Below, in pieces: positions 9,949-18,220 of a DNA stretch of 64,000 bases (the stretch's first letter is position 1; each line of letters begins with the position of its first letter). Made by a program: the position numbers and the translations under genes. Source of the stretch: Arthrobacter sp. Soil782 (GTDB lineage Bacteria > Actinomycetota > Actinomycetes > Actinomycetales > Micrococcaceae); assembly GCF_001428435.1 (NCBI RefSeq), contig NZ_LMSO01000007.1, forward strand, positions 124,001 through 188,000, in the 5' to 3' direction. The notes below the pieces were generated by a model. That model saw nothing but the letters and a program-made list of their open reading frames with translations. It had not been told where the DNA came from and did no database searches.

Positions 9949-10626
9949 ATGACTCCATCGCTGTCGGCTGAACGCCGCGACCTGGATGCCTCCCTCGAAC
10001 GAGCGGGCTTCTACCCGCGGCTGGTGGCCGACGTCGTCCATGATGCCCTGGATGGCAGGGAACCCCTCTCGCACGTGGTTCATCTGGAGACCCATTTCGA
10101 GCGGACCGAGATCCGACGGCACATCACCGTCCTTGTTCTGACCGAGGACATGCTGGTGGTCACGCACGTGGATGACCAACAACTGGACGACACCGGAGAG
10201 CAAGTAACGGCGCAGGTGTCCACCGAGTCGGTTCCGGTCAGCCAGATCCGCTCGGTTGTGCTCAGCTACCAGTACGCGCAGCCGCAGAACTACAAGCCGT
10301 CCGATCCCGTCCGTGAACTGACCCTCGGCATTGCCTGGTCCGGCGGTCAGCGGCTGGACATGGGACCGGCGAGCTGCGGCGATCCGCAGTGCGATGCCGA
10401 TCACGGGTACACCGGCACCATCGCACAGGAAGACATCGTGCTTCGTGTCAGCGCGGAAGCGGACGGTCTGCAGGCGGTGCAGAACGCCAAGTCCTTCGCC
10501 CGTGCCCTGCGCACGGTGAGCACCGCCAATCCGGCCGTCTCCGGCGTCGTCGTGAACCAGCCGGGAGCAAACAGGAGGCAGCCCGGGCTGGCCACCCGTT
10601 TCAGCCGAGCCCATCACGGGCGGTAG
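9949..10626 (+). CDS. DUF5998 family protein
   Basis: 225 residues, soluble, no signal peptide. I recognise it as the actinobacterial DUF5998 family; function unknown. The C-terminal half holds a Cys/His-containing loop, ASCGDPQCDADHGY, that could bind a metal. A hexamer CACACT ends 6 bases upstream of the ATG, with no ribosome binding site, so it may be leaderless. Its stop lies 8 bases before the start of the phosphodiesterase gene, and the two plus tdk form a compact same-strand run, suggesting a shared transcript. Confidence 0.8.
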   Translation: MTPSLSAERRDLDASLERAGFYPRLVADVVHDALDGREPLSHVVHLETHFERTEIRRHITVLVLTEDMLVVTHVDDQQLDDTGEQVTAQVSTESVPVSQIRSVVLSYQYAQPQNYKPSDPVRELTLGIAWSGGQRLDMGPASCGDPQCDADHGYTGTIAQEDIVLRVSAEADGLQAVQNAKSFARALRTVSTANPAVSGVVVNQPGANRRQPGLATRFSRAHHGR

Positions 10627-10634
10627 TCCTGCCC

Positions 10635-11828
10635 GTGCCGACCTCACCGCTCCACACGGAGCCTCTCCCAGCCGCGCCCGCCTACGGCCGCTCAACCATC
10701 GCCGAGGTCTTCACCAGTTCTGCGGCAGCTCTCGGACTCCCCGGATTTCCCAATGCACTGGACCTGCCCGCCGCGCCTCGGGTGTGTGTGGTGCTGGTGG
10801 ACGGACTCGGCGCCGCGCTGCTGCGCAAACGCTCCGGCCATGCACCTTTCCTGCGGCAGTTCCTCGACTCGTCCCGCAAGCTGGGATCCGTCTTTCCGAG
10901 CACGACGGCGGCCGCGCTCGCCTCACTCGGCACCGGATTGGCGCCGGGACAACACGGGCTGGTGGGCTACGACGTCCTGGACCCTGCACAGGACAAAGTG
11001 GTGAACATGCTCGGCGGCTGGGATGCCATGGTGCAACCCGGACGATGGCAGCCCCACCCCACGGTGTTTGAGAGGGTCGCAGCCGAACTTCCAGTCACGA
11101 GCGTAGGGCTCGCGCGCTTCGACGGGTCGGGGCTGACCCGGGCAGCGCTGCGAGGCGGCAGGTACGTGGCAGGAGGTACCCCCGAGGCACGGGTGCAGGC
11201 GGTGTGCAAGGCGCTGGGTGCGAGCGATCAGGCGCTCGTCTACCTCTATCTGAACGAGCTCGACAAGACCGGGCACCGCTCAGGCTGTGCTTCTCCCGAG
11301 TGGGGGGACCGGCTTGAAGACCTGGACCGGACCATGCGTTCCCTCGCCGCGAAGGTCCCGCCCCACACCCTGCTGCTGCTGACGGCGGATCACGGCATGG
11401 TGGATGTTGCGCCGGAGCAGCACGTCGACTTCTCGGCTGATGCCTCGCTGGTCGACGGCGTCGCGCATACCGGAGGAGAGCCGCGCATGGTTCACCTCTA
11501 CACAGAGCCGGACCTGCCTGACGCCGGCATGCAGCGCCTGGTCGATTCCTGGCGGACGGCGCACAGTGCGCATGCGTGGATCCTCACCCGAAAGGAGGCG
11601 ATCACCGCAGGACTGTTCGGGACAGTCTCGCCGGACGTCGAGCCTCGGATCGGGGATGTCCTGATCGCAGCGCGGGAACCGGTAGCGTTCTACGACACCC
11701 GCCGGGTCCCGGCGTCAGCACTCGAGATCGTTGGTCAGCACGGCTCCCTCACGCGTGCCGAGCGTGAAGTGCCGTTGCTTACCCTGGTGAAGCCGGGGCC
11801 CGGTCCGGTTCGGATGGTCGGACGCTAA
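10635..11828 (+). CDS. Alkaline-phosphatase-superfamily phosphodiesterase / nucleotide pyrophosphatase
   Basis: 397 residues from the GTG at 10635, 8 bases after the DUF5998 stop; the longer frame upstream overlaps DUF5998 and is rejected. Metal and nucleophile motifs of the type I phosphodiesterase family are present: VLVDGLG near the N-terminus, FPSTTAAALASLGTG with the nucleophilic Thr, and LTADHGMVDV carrying the metal-binding Asp and His. No signal peptide, so it should be cytoplasmic. The natural substrate cannot be told from the sequence. It ends 3 bases before tdk, pointing to cotranscription. Confidence 0.85.
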   Translation: MPTSPLHTEPLPAAPAYGRSTIAEVFTSSAAALGLPGFPNALDLPAAPRVCVVLVDGLGAALLRKRSGHAPFLRQFLDSSRKLGSVFPSTTAAALASLGTGLAPGQHGLVGYDVLDPAQDKVVNMLGGWDAMVQPGRWQPHPTVFERVAAELPVTSVGLARFDGSGLTRAALRGGRYVAGGTPEARVQAVCKALGASDQALVYLYLNELDKTGHRSGCASPEWGDRLEDLDRTMRSLAAKVPPHTLLLLTADHGMVDVAPEQHVDFSADASLVDGVAHTGGEPRMVHLYTEPDLPDAGMQRLVDSWRTAHSAHAWILTRKEAITAGLFGTVSPDVEPRIGDVLIAAREPVAFYDTRRVPASALEIVGQHGSLTRAEREVPLLTLVKPGPGPVRMVGR

Positions 11829-11831
11829 TCC

Positions 11832-12563
11832 ATGGCCGAGCTCATTTTCTTCTCCGGGACCATGGATTGCGGCAAGTCCACCCTTGCCCTGCAGATGGAT
11901 CACAACCACAGCGCCCGCGGACGCGCCGGGCTGCTCTTCAGCTCTCATGACCGTGCGGGGGAGTCTGTCATCTCGAGTCGGTTGGGACTCATGACCCAGG
12001 CAATTGAGGTCCGCTCTGACACCGATTTCTGGGAGGAGCTGGTCAGAAGCCGCACCCACGGAAGCCGCGTCGACTACCTCATCTGCGATGAGGCGCAGTT
12101 CTACACGCCCGTGCAAATTGAGCAGCTTGCGCGCATCGTCGACGACATGGCCATAGACGTCTTCGCCTTTGGAATCACCTCCGACTTCCGCACGCAGCTG
12201 TTTCCGGGGTCGCGGCGGCTGGTTGAACTGGCCGACAGGACGCAGGTCCTTCAGGTGGAGGCATTGTGCTGGTGCGGGCGCCGGGCCACGCACAACGCGC
12301 GCACGGTTGACGGCGTCATGGTCGTCGAGGGAGAACAGATGGTGGTCGGAGATGTTGAACCGTCCAGCACCGAAAGCGATCCCGGCCAGCCGCGGCTCAC
12401 GGGCGGAGGGCTCGATGAACTCGATCTTCCGGCCGGTCCGGTGATCGGTTATGAGACGCTCTGCCGGAGGCACCATATGCGCAGAGTGACGGCGCATACT
12501 GCGCGCACCCACGCCGGCAGCGACGTGCCGCTGCCCTTCGATCCGGCTGCCGCACGGCTCTGA
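11832..12563 (+). CDS. tdk: Thymidine kinase (type II)
   Basis: 243 residues. P-loop GTMDCGKST at 9-17, Walker B-like DEAQF at 86-90, and a structural zinc site built from Cys146, Cys148, Cys211 and a following His pair. It phosphorylates thymidine to dTMP in the salvage pathway, next to dut and the ribonucleotide reductase genes of this window in function. A segment of roughly 20 polar residues between about 173 and 197 is an insertion compared with short bacterial TKs. Converges on sepH with 12 bases between stop codons. Confidence 0.93.
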   Translation: MAELIFFSGTMDCGKSTLALQMDHNHSARGRAGLLFSSHDRAGESVISSRLGLMTQAIEVRSDTDFWEELVRSRTHGSRVDYLICDEAQFYTPVQIEQLARIVDDMAIDVFAFGITSDFRTQLFPGSRRLVELADRTQVLQVEALCWCGRRATHNARTVDGVMVVEGEQMVVGDVEPSSTESDPGQPRLTGGGLDELDLPAGPVIGYETLCRRHHMRRVTAHTARTHAGSDVPLPFDPAAARL

Positions 12564-12575
12564 GACCGGGGACTG

Positions 12576-13862
12576 TTAGTCGCCCTTGGTCCCGAACACG
12601 ATCTCGTCCCAGCTGGGCACGCTGGAGCGCCGGGGCTTCAGTTTCCGGTCAGCGTTCTGATCAGTTGCTTTGGCTGGAGCATCGTCCGGTTCCGATCCCG
12701 GCACTCGTTCGGGTGACCCTTCCGAGCGGCGGTCCGACCCCCTGCTCTCGGACCGCGGAACCGCAGCCTCGTCAGTGTCGCGGGCGAAGCGCTGCGGCCT
12801 CGCGATGACGCTTACTTCACGCGTGTCGGTGCTGACGCCTTCGAAAAGACGGGGAGTGCCGTCGTCGTACGTGTGGTCTTCGGAGTCTTCGCCTTCAAAA
12901 ATGGAGGGAGCCAGGCTCAGCCCCGGGAAGGGAGTCGGATCAGCGCTGCCGGAATTGTCGGTGCCCTCTGCCTCGTCAGCTCCCTGGCGGGGGTGAGCGG
13001 CTGGAATGTGGCCCTTGGCGAGCATCAGGGCCAGCGCATCATCGCCGTCTTCATCCGCACCCAGCCGCTGCCCTCGGCGTGAGCGCAGTACCTCGAGCAG
13101 TTCGTCGGAATCGTCCTCTTCAGGGGAGTCAACGGCCGCATCCGTTTCAAAATCGAAGACCCTGTCTGCGACCGCACTCAGCTTCCGGGAGGGCAGCGGA
13201 CCATCCAGCGGCTCAAGCTCGCTCAGGACCTGCGCCCAGCGGTTTGCGTTGAGGACCGCGCGCCGGGACGGGTTGAAAGTCCACTGCGCCGGCGGCTCCT
13301 CACCGACGGAGGCGGCGGATCCTGTGGGAAGCTCGAACCTGACCACGACCGCCCACAAACCATCCGGCTTTCGCCAGGCGTCCCATTGCGCTGTATCAGG
13401 GTCCACTCCGAAGGCGCGCAGCCGGAAGCGCACCATGTCCTCAAGCTGGGCCGGGTTTTCGCCGAAGGCGGAACGGTAACCGTCATTGGACGGCAGCGGG
13501 GAGGCGACTTCCACTCGCTGCGCCAGGTGAGCCATGTAGTCGCGTTCGGCGCGGACCGGGCCTTCGTAGCGCAGCACGTGCTGCAGTTCGACACCCGTTT
13601 CATCGACGATGTCCTGGGCGGTTGCGCCGCTGCGGATCCTCGCCTGAATATCTCGGGGCGCAAGGGAGGGGCGCTTGGCTGCGCCGCCCGGCCGCTCGGT
13701 ATCAGCGGACGGTTCCTGCCGTGCCGCCGGACGTGTGGATGGCCTCGAACTCGCCATTCGCAGCGCCTCATTGACAGGCAGGCGGAACGAAGCCCCACCC
13801 TCACCGCTCAGCAGCAGATGACCTCCGCCCTCATCCACGCCTACCAGCCGTAGCTCCTGCAT
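12576..13862 (-). CDS. sepH: Septation protein SepH (DUF3071)
   Basis: 428 residues from the ATG at 13862, which has a strong GGAGGG 6 bases upstream; the frame extends 7 codons further but without a site. The N-terminal DUF3071 region (about 1-175) includes a helix-turn-helix-like part around RPSLAPRDIQARIRSG. The remainder is acidic and low in complexity, and it ends with the conserved SVPSWDEIVFG tail. In Streptomyces and mycobacteria SepH binds FtsZ and stimulates its assembly during division. Convergent with tdk. Confidence 0.9.
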   Translation of the reverse strand: MQELRLVGVDEGGGHLLLSGEGGASFRLPVNEALRMASSRPSTRPAARQEPSADTERPGGAAKRPSLAPRDIQARIRSGATAQDIVDETGVELQHVLRYEGPVRAERDYMAHLAQRVEVASPLPSNDGYRSAFGENPAQLEDMVRFRLRAFGVDPDTAQWDAWRKPDGLWAVVVRFELPTGSAASVGEEPPAQWTFNPSRRAVLNANRWAQVLSELEPLDGPLPSRKLSAVADRVFDFETDAAVDSPEEDDSDELLEVLRSRRGQRLGADEDGDDALALMLAKGHIPAAHPRQGADEAEGTDNSGSADPTPFPGLSLAPSIFEGEDSEDHTYDDGTPRLFEGVSTDTREVSVIARPQRFARDTDEAAVPRSESRGSDRRSEGSPERVPGSEPDDAPAKATDQNADRKLKPRRSSVPSWDEIVFGTKGD

Positions 13863-14139
13863 GAAAAACCCTCCAGCCGACATACATTACTTTCAGTGAA
13901 ACTCTGCCACTCAAAGGGGTTGGCTCCTACTCCATCCCTGGTGTGGCGCGGAACTTGTGCTCTGATTGGCTTTTGAGGGAGCGATCAGCAACAATCTCTG
14001 CGGTGCGGGCACAAAAGCGGCCCTCTCAGCGTTGTGACACGGACAGGATCCTTGCGCTTCACGGCACCTTTTCCTGTAGCGCGGATTCGACCATGGCACC
14101 TATGACCACTTACATCCACCGGAGCGTGAACTACTAACT
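13863..14139. other. Divergent intergenic region, sepH / DUF4193
   Basis: 277 bases between the sepH start and the DUF4193 start. It holds the sepH ribosome binding site at its left end and must contain promoters for both genes. The open frames across it are short and without recognisable coding character. I see no repeat, RNA gene or clear hairpin. Confidence 0.5.
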
Positions 14140-14439
14140 ATGGCGACTGACTATGATGCGCCGCGGAAGACAGACGACGAGGTCAGCGAAGACTCGATTG
14201 AAGAGCTGAAGTCCCGCCGCACGGACAAGCAGTCCGCGGTTGTCGACGAGGATGAGACGGAGGCTGCGGAAGGCTTTGAGCTTCCCGGCGCCGACCTCTC
14301 CGGCGAAGAACTGCTCGTGCGCGTGCTCCCCGCCCAGGCCGACGAATTCACGTGTGCCTCGTGCTTCCTGGTGCGTCACCGCTCACAGATTGCGAAGGAA
14401 AAGGGCGGGTTGGCCTACTGCAAGGACTGCGAAGGCTGA
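14140..14439 (+). CDS. DUF4193 family zinc-ribbon-like protein
   Basis: 99 residues, very acidic in the N-terminal two thirds, ending with a CASC ... CKDC pair of knuckles about 20 residues apart that should bind one zinc. This is the DUF4193 family, present next to dut in most actinobacteria (the Rv2699c position in Mycobacterium tuberculosis). Molecular role unknown; the small size, acidity and zinc ribbon recall transcription-associated adaptor proteins, but that is inference. Convergent with DUF3093. Confidence 0.9.
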   Translation: MATDYDAPRKTDDEVSEDSIEELKSRRTDKQSAVVDEDETEAAEGFELPGADLSGEELLVRVLPAQADEFTCASCFLVRHRSQIAKEKGGLAYCKDCEG

Positions 14440-14489
14440 CTTCCGCTATCTTCGGATGCTCTCACCCATTCGTGTCGCGTGCCGAAGCG

Positions 14490-14960
14490 TCACACTCCCT
14501 GCGCCGGGGCGGTCAGCGCGGCTTTGAGCTGCTCCGGCCGCCTCGTCGACGTTAACCAATACGGCGTGGGATCCTCTGCGTCCTCGATCGTGATCCTGAC
14601 AACGGGCGAGATCCACCCGCGAATGCAGAGGTAGGCCCTCCCATGCAGCTCGGTTCCGCGCTGCGCGGTGGCGTCGGCGCCTGTGAATGCCGTGACGTCG
14701 CCGAGGTACCGGCGCTCGATCTGTGCCTTGCCCACCTGGAGTTCCGCAGCGGTTACCCGAATTCGCGGTGTGGACAGCACCAGGAGTGTGGTCAATACGG
14801 CCGCAACAACGACGGCGGCAACAATCCCCGCCTCGATGCTGATCGGTATGAACGTGAACACCGAGGCGACGGCTGCGCCGGCCACCACCATCCAGATCCA
14901 CGGTGCCGGCCACAACTTCTCTTCGTAAAGAACCGATTCACCGGCGGATCCTGTAGGCAT
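14490..14960 (-). CDS. DUF3093 family membrane protein
   Basis: 156 residues with two closely spaced transmembrane helices (about 22-40 and 42-64) and a C-terminal cytosolic beta-rich domain of about 85 residues, the classic DUF3093 layout. The family is found divergently transcribed from dut in actinobacteria (Rv2698 position). Function unknown. Start ATG at 14960; a weak AAGGTG lies somewhat far upstream. Confidence 0.88.
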   Translation of the reverse strand: MPTGSAGESVLYEEKLWPAPWIWMVVAGAAVASVFTFIPISIEAGIVAAVVVAAVLTTLLVLSTPRIRVTAAELQVGKAQIERRYLGDVTAFTGADATAQRGTELHGRAYLCIRGWISPVVRITIEDAEDPTPYWLTSTRRPEQLKAALTAPAQGV

Positions 14961-15155
14961 GTCAGCTAGCTAAGCACCTTTCCGACCGCTTTTCATCCTG
15001 GCGCGAAGGCGCTGGCCCGCAGGTGGAAGCGCTAGAGTAAAAGGAGCAACGGGCTCCGGCGCATTCCGCGCTTTGGGCGCATCGCGCCGGTGAGCAGCGC
15101 GTGCAGTGCCCGCGACCAAAGAACCGTGCCATCAAAGAATCGTGCAGGAGAAGAC

Positions 15156-15635
15156 ATGCTTGATACCGCGGAAGCTCTATCCGTGCAGATCAAAATGCTC
15201 GACGACGGACTCGAACCACCTGCTTACGCACACGCCGGTGACGCCGGCGCCGACCTGTCCACGAGGATCGACTTCGAACTCCAGCCGGGCGAGCGCGCAC
15301 TCATTCCTACCGGTGTCTGCATCGCACTGCCGATAGGGTACGCGGCGTTCGTCCACCCCCGGTCGGGGCTGGCTGCACGGCACGGAATCACTGTGGTCAA
15401 CGCGCCCGGCACGGTAGACGCCGGTTATCGCGGAGAAATTGCCGTGACGCTGCTCAATACCGATGCGTCGACGCCGTTGACTTTCCGCCGGGGCGACCGC
15501 ATCGCCCAGCTGGTAATTCAGAAGGTGGAGCAGGCGACATTCGTAGCGGTGGAGAACCTTCCGGACTCAGCGCGCGGAGCCGGCGGTTTCGGATCCACGG
15601 GCGGATTCGCTCCGACCGCAGAAGCCTCACGCTGA
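15156..15635 (+). CDS. dut: dUTP diphosphatase
   Basis: 159 residues from the ATG at 15156, which has AGGAG 6 bases upstream; the frame is open 22 codons further but that part has no family similarity. All five dUTPase motifs are present: AGDAGADL (27-34), PRSGLA (68-73), GTVDAGYRGEI (85-95, catalytic Asp88), RGDRIAQLVI (112-121) and the C-terminal glycine-rich RGAGGFGSTG (140-149). The trimeric enzyme removes dUTP and supplies dUMP for thymidylate synthesis. A TAGAGT hexamer near 15034 may be its -10 element. Confidence 0.96.
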   Translation: MLDTAEALSVQIKMLDDGLEPPAYAHAGDAGADLSTRIDFELQPGERALIPTGVCIALPIGYAAFVHPRSGLAARHGITVVNAPGTVDAGYRGEIAVTLLNTDASTPLTFRRGDRIAQLVIQKVEQATFVAVENLPDSARGAGGFGSTGGFAPTAEASR

Positions 15636-15690
15636 CGCAACCGACCGGCAGCGACCAGCTGCCCATGACCATCGAAGGAGGGACCCGATC

Positions 15691-16473
15691 ATGATCTTCG
15701 GGCGCCGCAAGAAAAGCCAGCATCAGAGCGAAGCAGCAGAGACAGCTCAAGACGACACGGCATCGATCTCGCCAGACGAAACCGCAGGGGACCGCGAAGA
15801 ACTTGGTGAAGAGAATGCTCCAGCTCAGGCTGAGCCGACTCCCGGACGTGCTTCAACAGGACCATTCGATGAGTCGGAGAAAGACACAGCGGCGGGGTAC
15901 ATCGACCTCGGCGCCCTCCGCATTGCCGCTGCCGAGAACCTTCAGCTCCGCCTCGAGGTTGAGGAACGGACCAAACGCGTGATCGCTGTGACGCTGGATA
16001 TCAATGGTTCCAACCTGCAGCTCCAGGCCTTCGCCGCTCCACGGTCGGAGGGGCTCTGGGATGAAATCCGTGAGCAGATTGGTGCCTCGGTGGGCTCGCA
16101 GGGCGGAACCGTCTCGGAGCGGCAGGGCGAGTTCGGGACTGAACTGATTGCCAAGCTACCCGCGCAGACACCGGACGGCCGCGCCGGTTTCCGCGTTGCC
16201 AGATTTGTCGGCGTTGACGGTCCGCGGTGGTTCCTCCGGGGAGTGTTCGGCGGCCCCGCTGCCATGGATCCTGCCATCGCCGGGCCCATGGAGCAGCTCT
16301 TCCGCAACGTGGTTGTAGTTCGAGGAGACCATCCGCTGCCTCCGCGTGAACTCCTTCCGCTCAAGCTGCCGAAGGACGCCGGAGCGCCGAAGCAGCCTGA
16401 GCAGCCTGAGCAGCCGAAAGCGACACCGGATGACCCGCTTCGGCGGGGCCCCGAGATCACTCACATTGGCTGA
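15691..16473 (+). CDS. DUF3710 family protein
   Basis: 260 residues. N-terminal 65 residues are charged and disordered (basic start GRRKK, then acidic), followed by the DUF3710 domain at about 70-225. The C-terminal tail contains a short repeat of QPE units, made of repeated CAGCCTGAG codons, that could vary in length by slippage. Always found just after dut in actinobacteria (Rv2696c position); function unknown. A GAAGGAGGG site lies about 12 bases before the ATG. Confidence 0.9.
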   Translation: MIFGRRKKSQHQSEAAETAQDDTASISPDETAGDREELGEENAPAQAEPTPGRASTGPFDESEKDTAAGYIDLGALRIAAAENLQLRLEVEERTKRVIAVTLDINGSNLQLQAFAAPRSEGLWDEIREQIGASVGSQGGTVSERQGEFGTELIAKLPAQTPDGRAGFRVARFVGVDGPRWFLRGVFGGPAAMDPAIAGPMEQLFRNVVVVRGDHPLPPRELLPLKLPKDAGAPKQPEQPEQPKATPDDPLRRGPEITHIG

Positions 16474-16813
16474 CCACGGTGCACCAGGGAACCCGGCAGC
16501 GGCACCATTACCGGCGCGCGGACGGTTCGCCGGCAGCGGCTTCGTCGAACGGGTGAGGATTCTGCCACGCAGCTCCGCGCCGCAGTTCGACGCCACGATT
16601 GCCCTGCACATCCAGCGGGCTGCCTCCCCGGCCGCGGAAGCCGCGCCCCCGGGAACCCGTGTCCGGCTTGTCTGGATCGGCCAGCGCCGCATCCCGGGGA
16701 TCGACCCCGGAGTCGATCTGGCTTTCGAGGGCATGGTCAGCCTGATCGACGGCATTCCCACCATCCACAACCCGCGGTACGAGATTGTCTGCCGTCCTGA
16801 GGAGTCACTGTGA
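16430..16813 (+). CDS. OB-fold nucleic-acid-binding-like protein
   Basis: About 127 residues. The core from residue 30 onward (GSGFVERVRILP ... VRLVWIGQRRIPGIDPG ... PRYEIV) matches the OB-fold protein found between DUF3710 and DUF3159 in actinobacteria (Rv2694c position). The start is uncertain: the ATG at 16430 overlaps DUF3710 by 44 bases, while a TTG at 16466 overlaps it by 8, and neither has a ribosome binding site. The stop overlaps the GTG of the DUF3159 gene, so coupling is clear downstream. Role unknown. Confidence 0.8.
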   Translation: MTRFGGAPRSLTLADHGAPGNPAAAPLPARGRFAGSGFVERVRILPRSSAPQFDATIALHIQRAASPAAEAAPPGTRVRLVWIGQRRIPGIDPGVDLAFEGMVSLIDGIPTIHNPRYEIVCRPEESL

Positions 16814-17547
16814 ACCAGCCCGCTGAGGACCGCACCGGCGGCGACGCCTTGGATAATCCCGGGGAACCGGTTCCAGACTCGAGCATGAGCGCCCTTGCCG
16901 GCCAGTATGCGGCAAAAGCCGGGGTTCGTCAGGACGAAAGCGGGCGAATTGACGTCCTCCAGTCGATTGGGGGTATGCGTGGTCTGGCCGAGAGCATCCT
17001 TCCGGGTCTTCTGTTCACGGTGGTCTTCACCATCCTGCGGGACCTGCAGATCTCGCTCATCGTTGCCCTTGCCGTCTCGGCCGTCTTCACGATCACTCGA
17101 TTGCTGACCAAGACGCCGCTCACCCAGGCTCTGTCCGGGCTGATCGGTGTGGGAATCTGCGCGTTCGTCGCCAACCGGACCGGCAACGCGGAAGACTTTT
17201 TCCTTCCCGGTTTTTTCACCAATGCCGCGTACATCGTGGGCATGGTCGTTTCCATCGCGGTCAAGTGGCCGTTGGCCGGGCTGCTCTTCGGCTTCATCCG
17301 GGGAGAGGGAACCGAGTGGCGCAGGAACGCGTCGAGGATCCGGGCCTACTCGTTGGCCACCTGGCTGATCGTTGCCGTGCTCGCGCTGCGGCTCATCGTG
17401 CAGGTGCCGCTATATCTGGCAGACAACATCGCGGCGCTCGGCACCGCCCGGGTTGCGATGGGAGTTCCGCTCTATGCCCTCGGGCTGTGGTTCGCCTGGC
17501 TCGTCTCCCGGCCGGCGTTTGTGAAAAAGGAGCATCCCCCGGCCTGA
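16810..17547 (+). CDS. DUF3159 family integral membrane protein
   Basis: 245 residues. After a soluble N-terminal stretch of about 60 residues there are five to six hydrophobic helices (about 62-80, 82-100, 104-122, 138-156, 177-195, 211-230). This is DUF3159 (Rv2693c position). GTG start overlaps the stop of the OB-fold gene. Last gene of the dut-led run; it converges on the two TrkA genes. The family's fixed position beside potassium-regulating RCK proteins is suggestive, but its function is not known. Confidence 0.88.
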   Translation: MNQPAEDRTGGDALDNPGEPVPDSSMSALAGQYAAKAGVRQDESGRIDVLQSIGGMRGLAESILPGLLFTVVFTILRDLQISLIVALAVSAVFTITRLLTKTPLTQALSGLIGVGICAFVANRTGNAEDFFLPGFFTNAAYIVGMVVSIAVKWPLAGLLFGFIRGEGTEWRRNASRIRAYSLATWLIVAVLALRLIVQVPLYLADNIAALGTARVAMGVPLYALGLWFAWLVSRPAFVKKEHPPA

Positions 17548-17557
17548 CGCGGGCTTG

Positions 17558-18220
17558 TCAGGAAGCGGGCCGTAGAGCTGCTCTCAGGGCGTCTTCCGCG
17601 GCAATTGCAGCGACGAAGAACAGTTCATCGCCGGCTTCGACGACATCATCGGGGCTGGGCGTGATGGGAGCATCGTCACGGAGGATCGCCACGGCCGTGC
17701 AGTCGGCCGGCAGTTCAATCGATCCGAGAGTCCGTCCCACGAGCGGGGAATCCTGCGGAACAGTGAACTCCACAATCGCTGAGACACCGGTCTGTAGCGT
17801 CAGCAGTCGCACCAGGTCGCCGATCTCCACCGCTTCCTCCACGAGCGCGGTCATCAGTCGCGGAGTGTTCACCGCTACATCCACGCCCCAGGAGTCGTCA
17901 AACATCCAGTCGTTCTTCGGGTTGTTGACCCGGCCCACCGTGCGCCCTACCCCAAACTCGCTCTTTGCGAGGAGGGAAACCACCAGATTCACCTTGTCGT
18001 CACCGGTAGCCGAGACAACGACGTCGGCCTCGTCCAGCCGGGCGTCCTTCAGGGTGGTGAGTTCACAGGCATCGCCGATCAGCCAGCGCGCGCCCTTCAA
18101 TCCGCTTCGGCCGACCACCTCCGGCTTCTCGTCAATCAGCAGGATGTCGTGGTTATTGGAGAGAAGTTCCCGCGCGATGGATGACCCGACACTTCCGGCC
18201 CCGGCAATGACAACCTTCAT
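17558..18220 (-). CDS. TrkA/RCK potassium-regulatory protein (second of pair)
   Basis: 220 residues from the ATG at 18220, with GGAGGAGCAGGA immediately upstream; the 66 upstream codons of the frame are shadow. N-terminal Rossmann domain begins MKVVIAGAGSVGSSIA (GxGxxG dinucleotide site), with the acidic DE at the end of the second strand; a TrkA_C domain occupies about 135-215. Such RCK subunits gate potassium channels or transporters in response to NAD(H), ATP or c-di-AMP. Its ATG overlaps the stop of the upstream trkA gene (ATGA). It corresponds to CeoB of mycobacteria. No TrkH/KtrB membrane partner is adjacent. Confidence 0.92.
   Translation of the reverse strand: MKVVIAGAGSVGSSIARELLSNNHDILLIDEKPEVVGRSGLKGARWLIGDACELTTLKDARLDEADVVVSATGDDKVNLVVSLLAKSEFGVGRTVGRVNNPKNDWMFDDSWGVDVAVNTPRLMTALVEEAVEIGDLVRLLTLQTGVSAIVEFTVPQDSPLVGRTLGSIELPADCTAVAILRDDAPITPSPDDVVEAGDELFFVAAIAAEDALRAALRPAS

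Noticed and set aside
16381..16421. Short tandem repeat of CAGCCTGAG as a mobile or CRISPR-like repeat
   Set aside because: It is an in-frame coding repeat (QPE units) in the DUF3710 tail, too short and gapless for an array.
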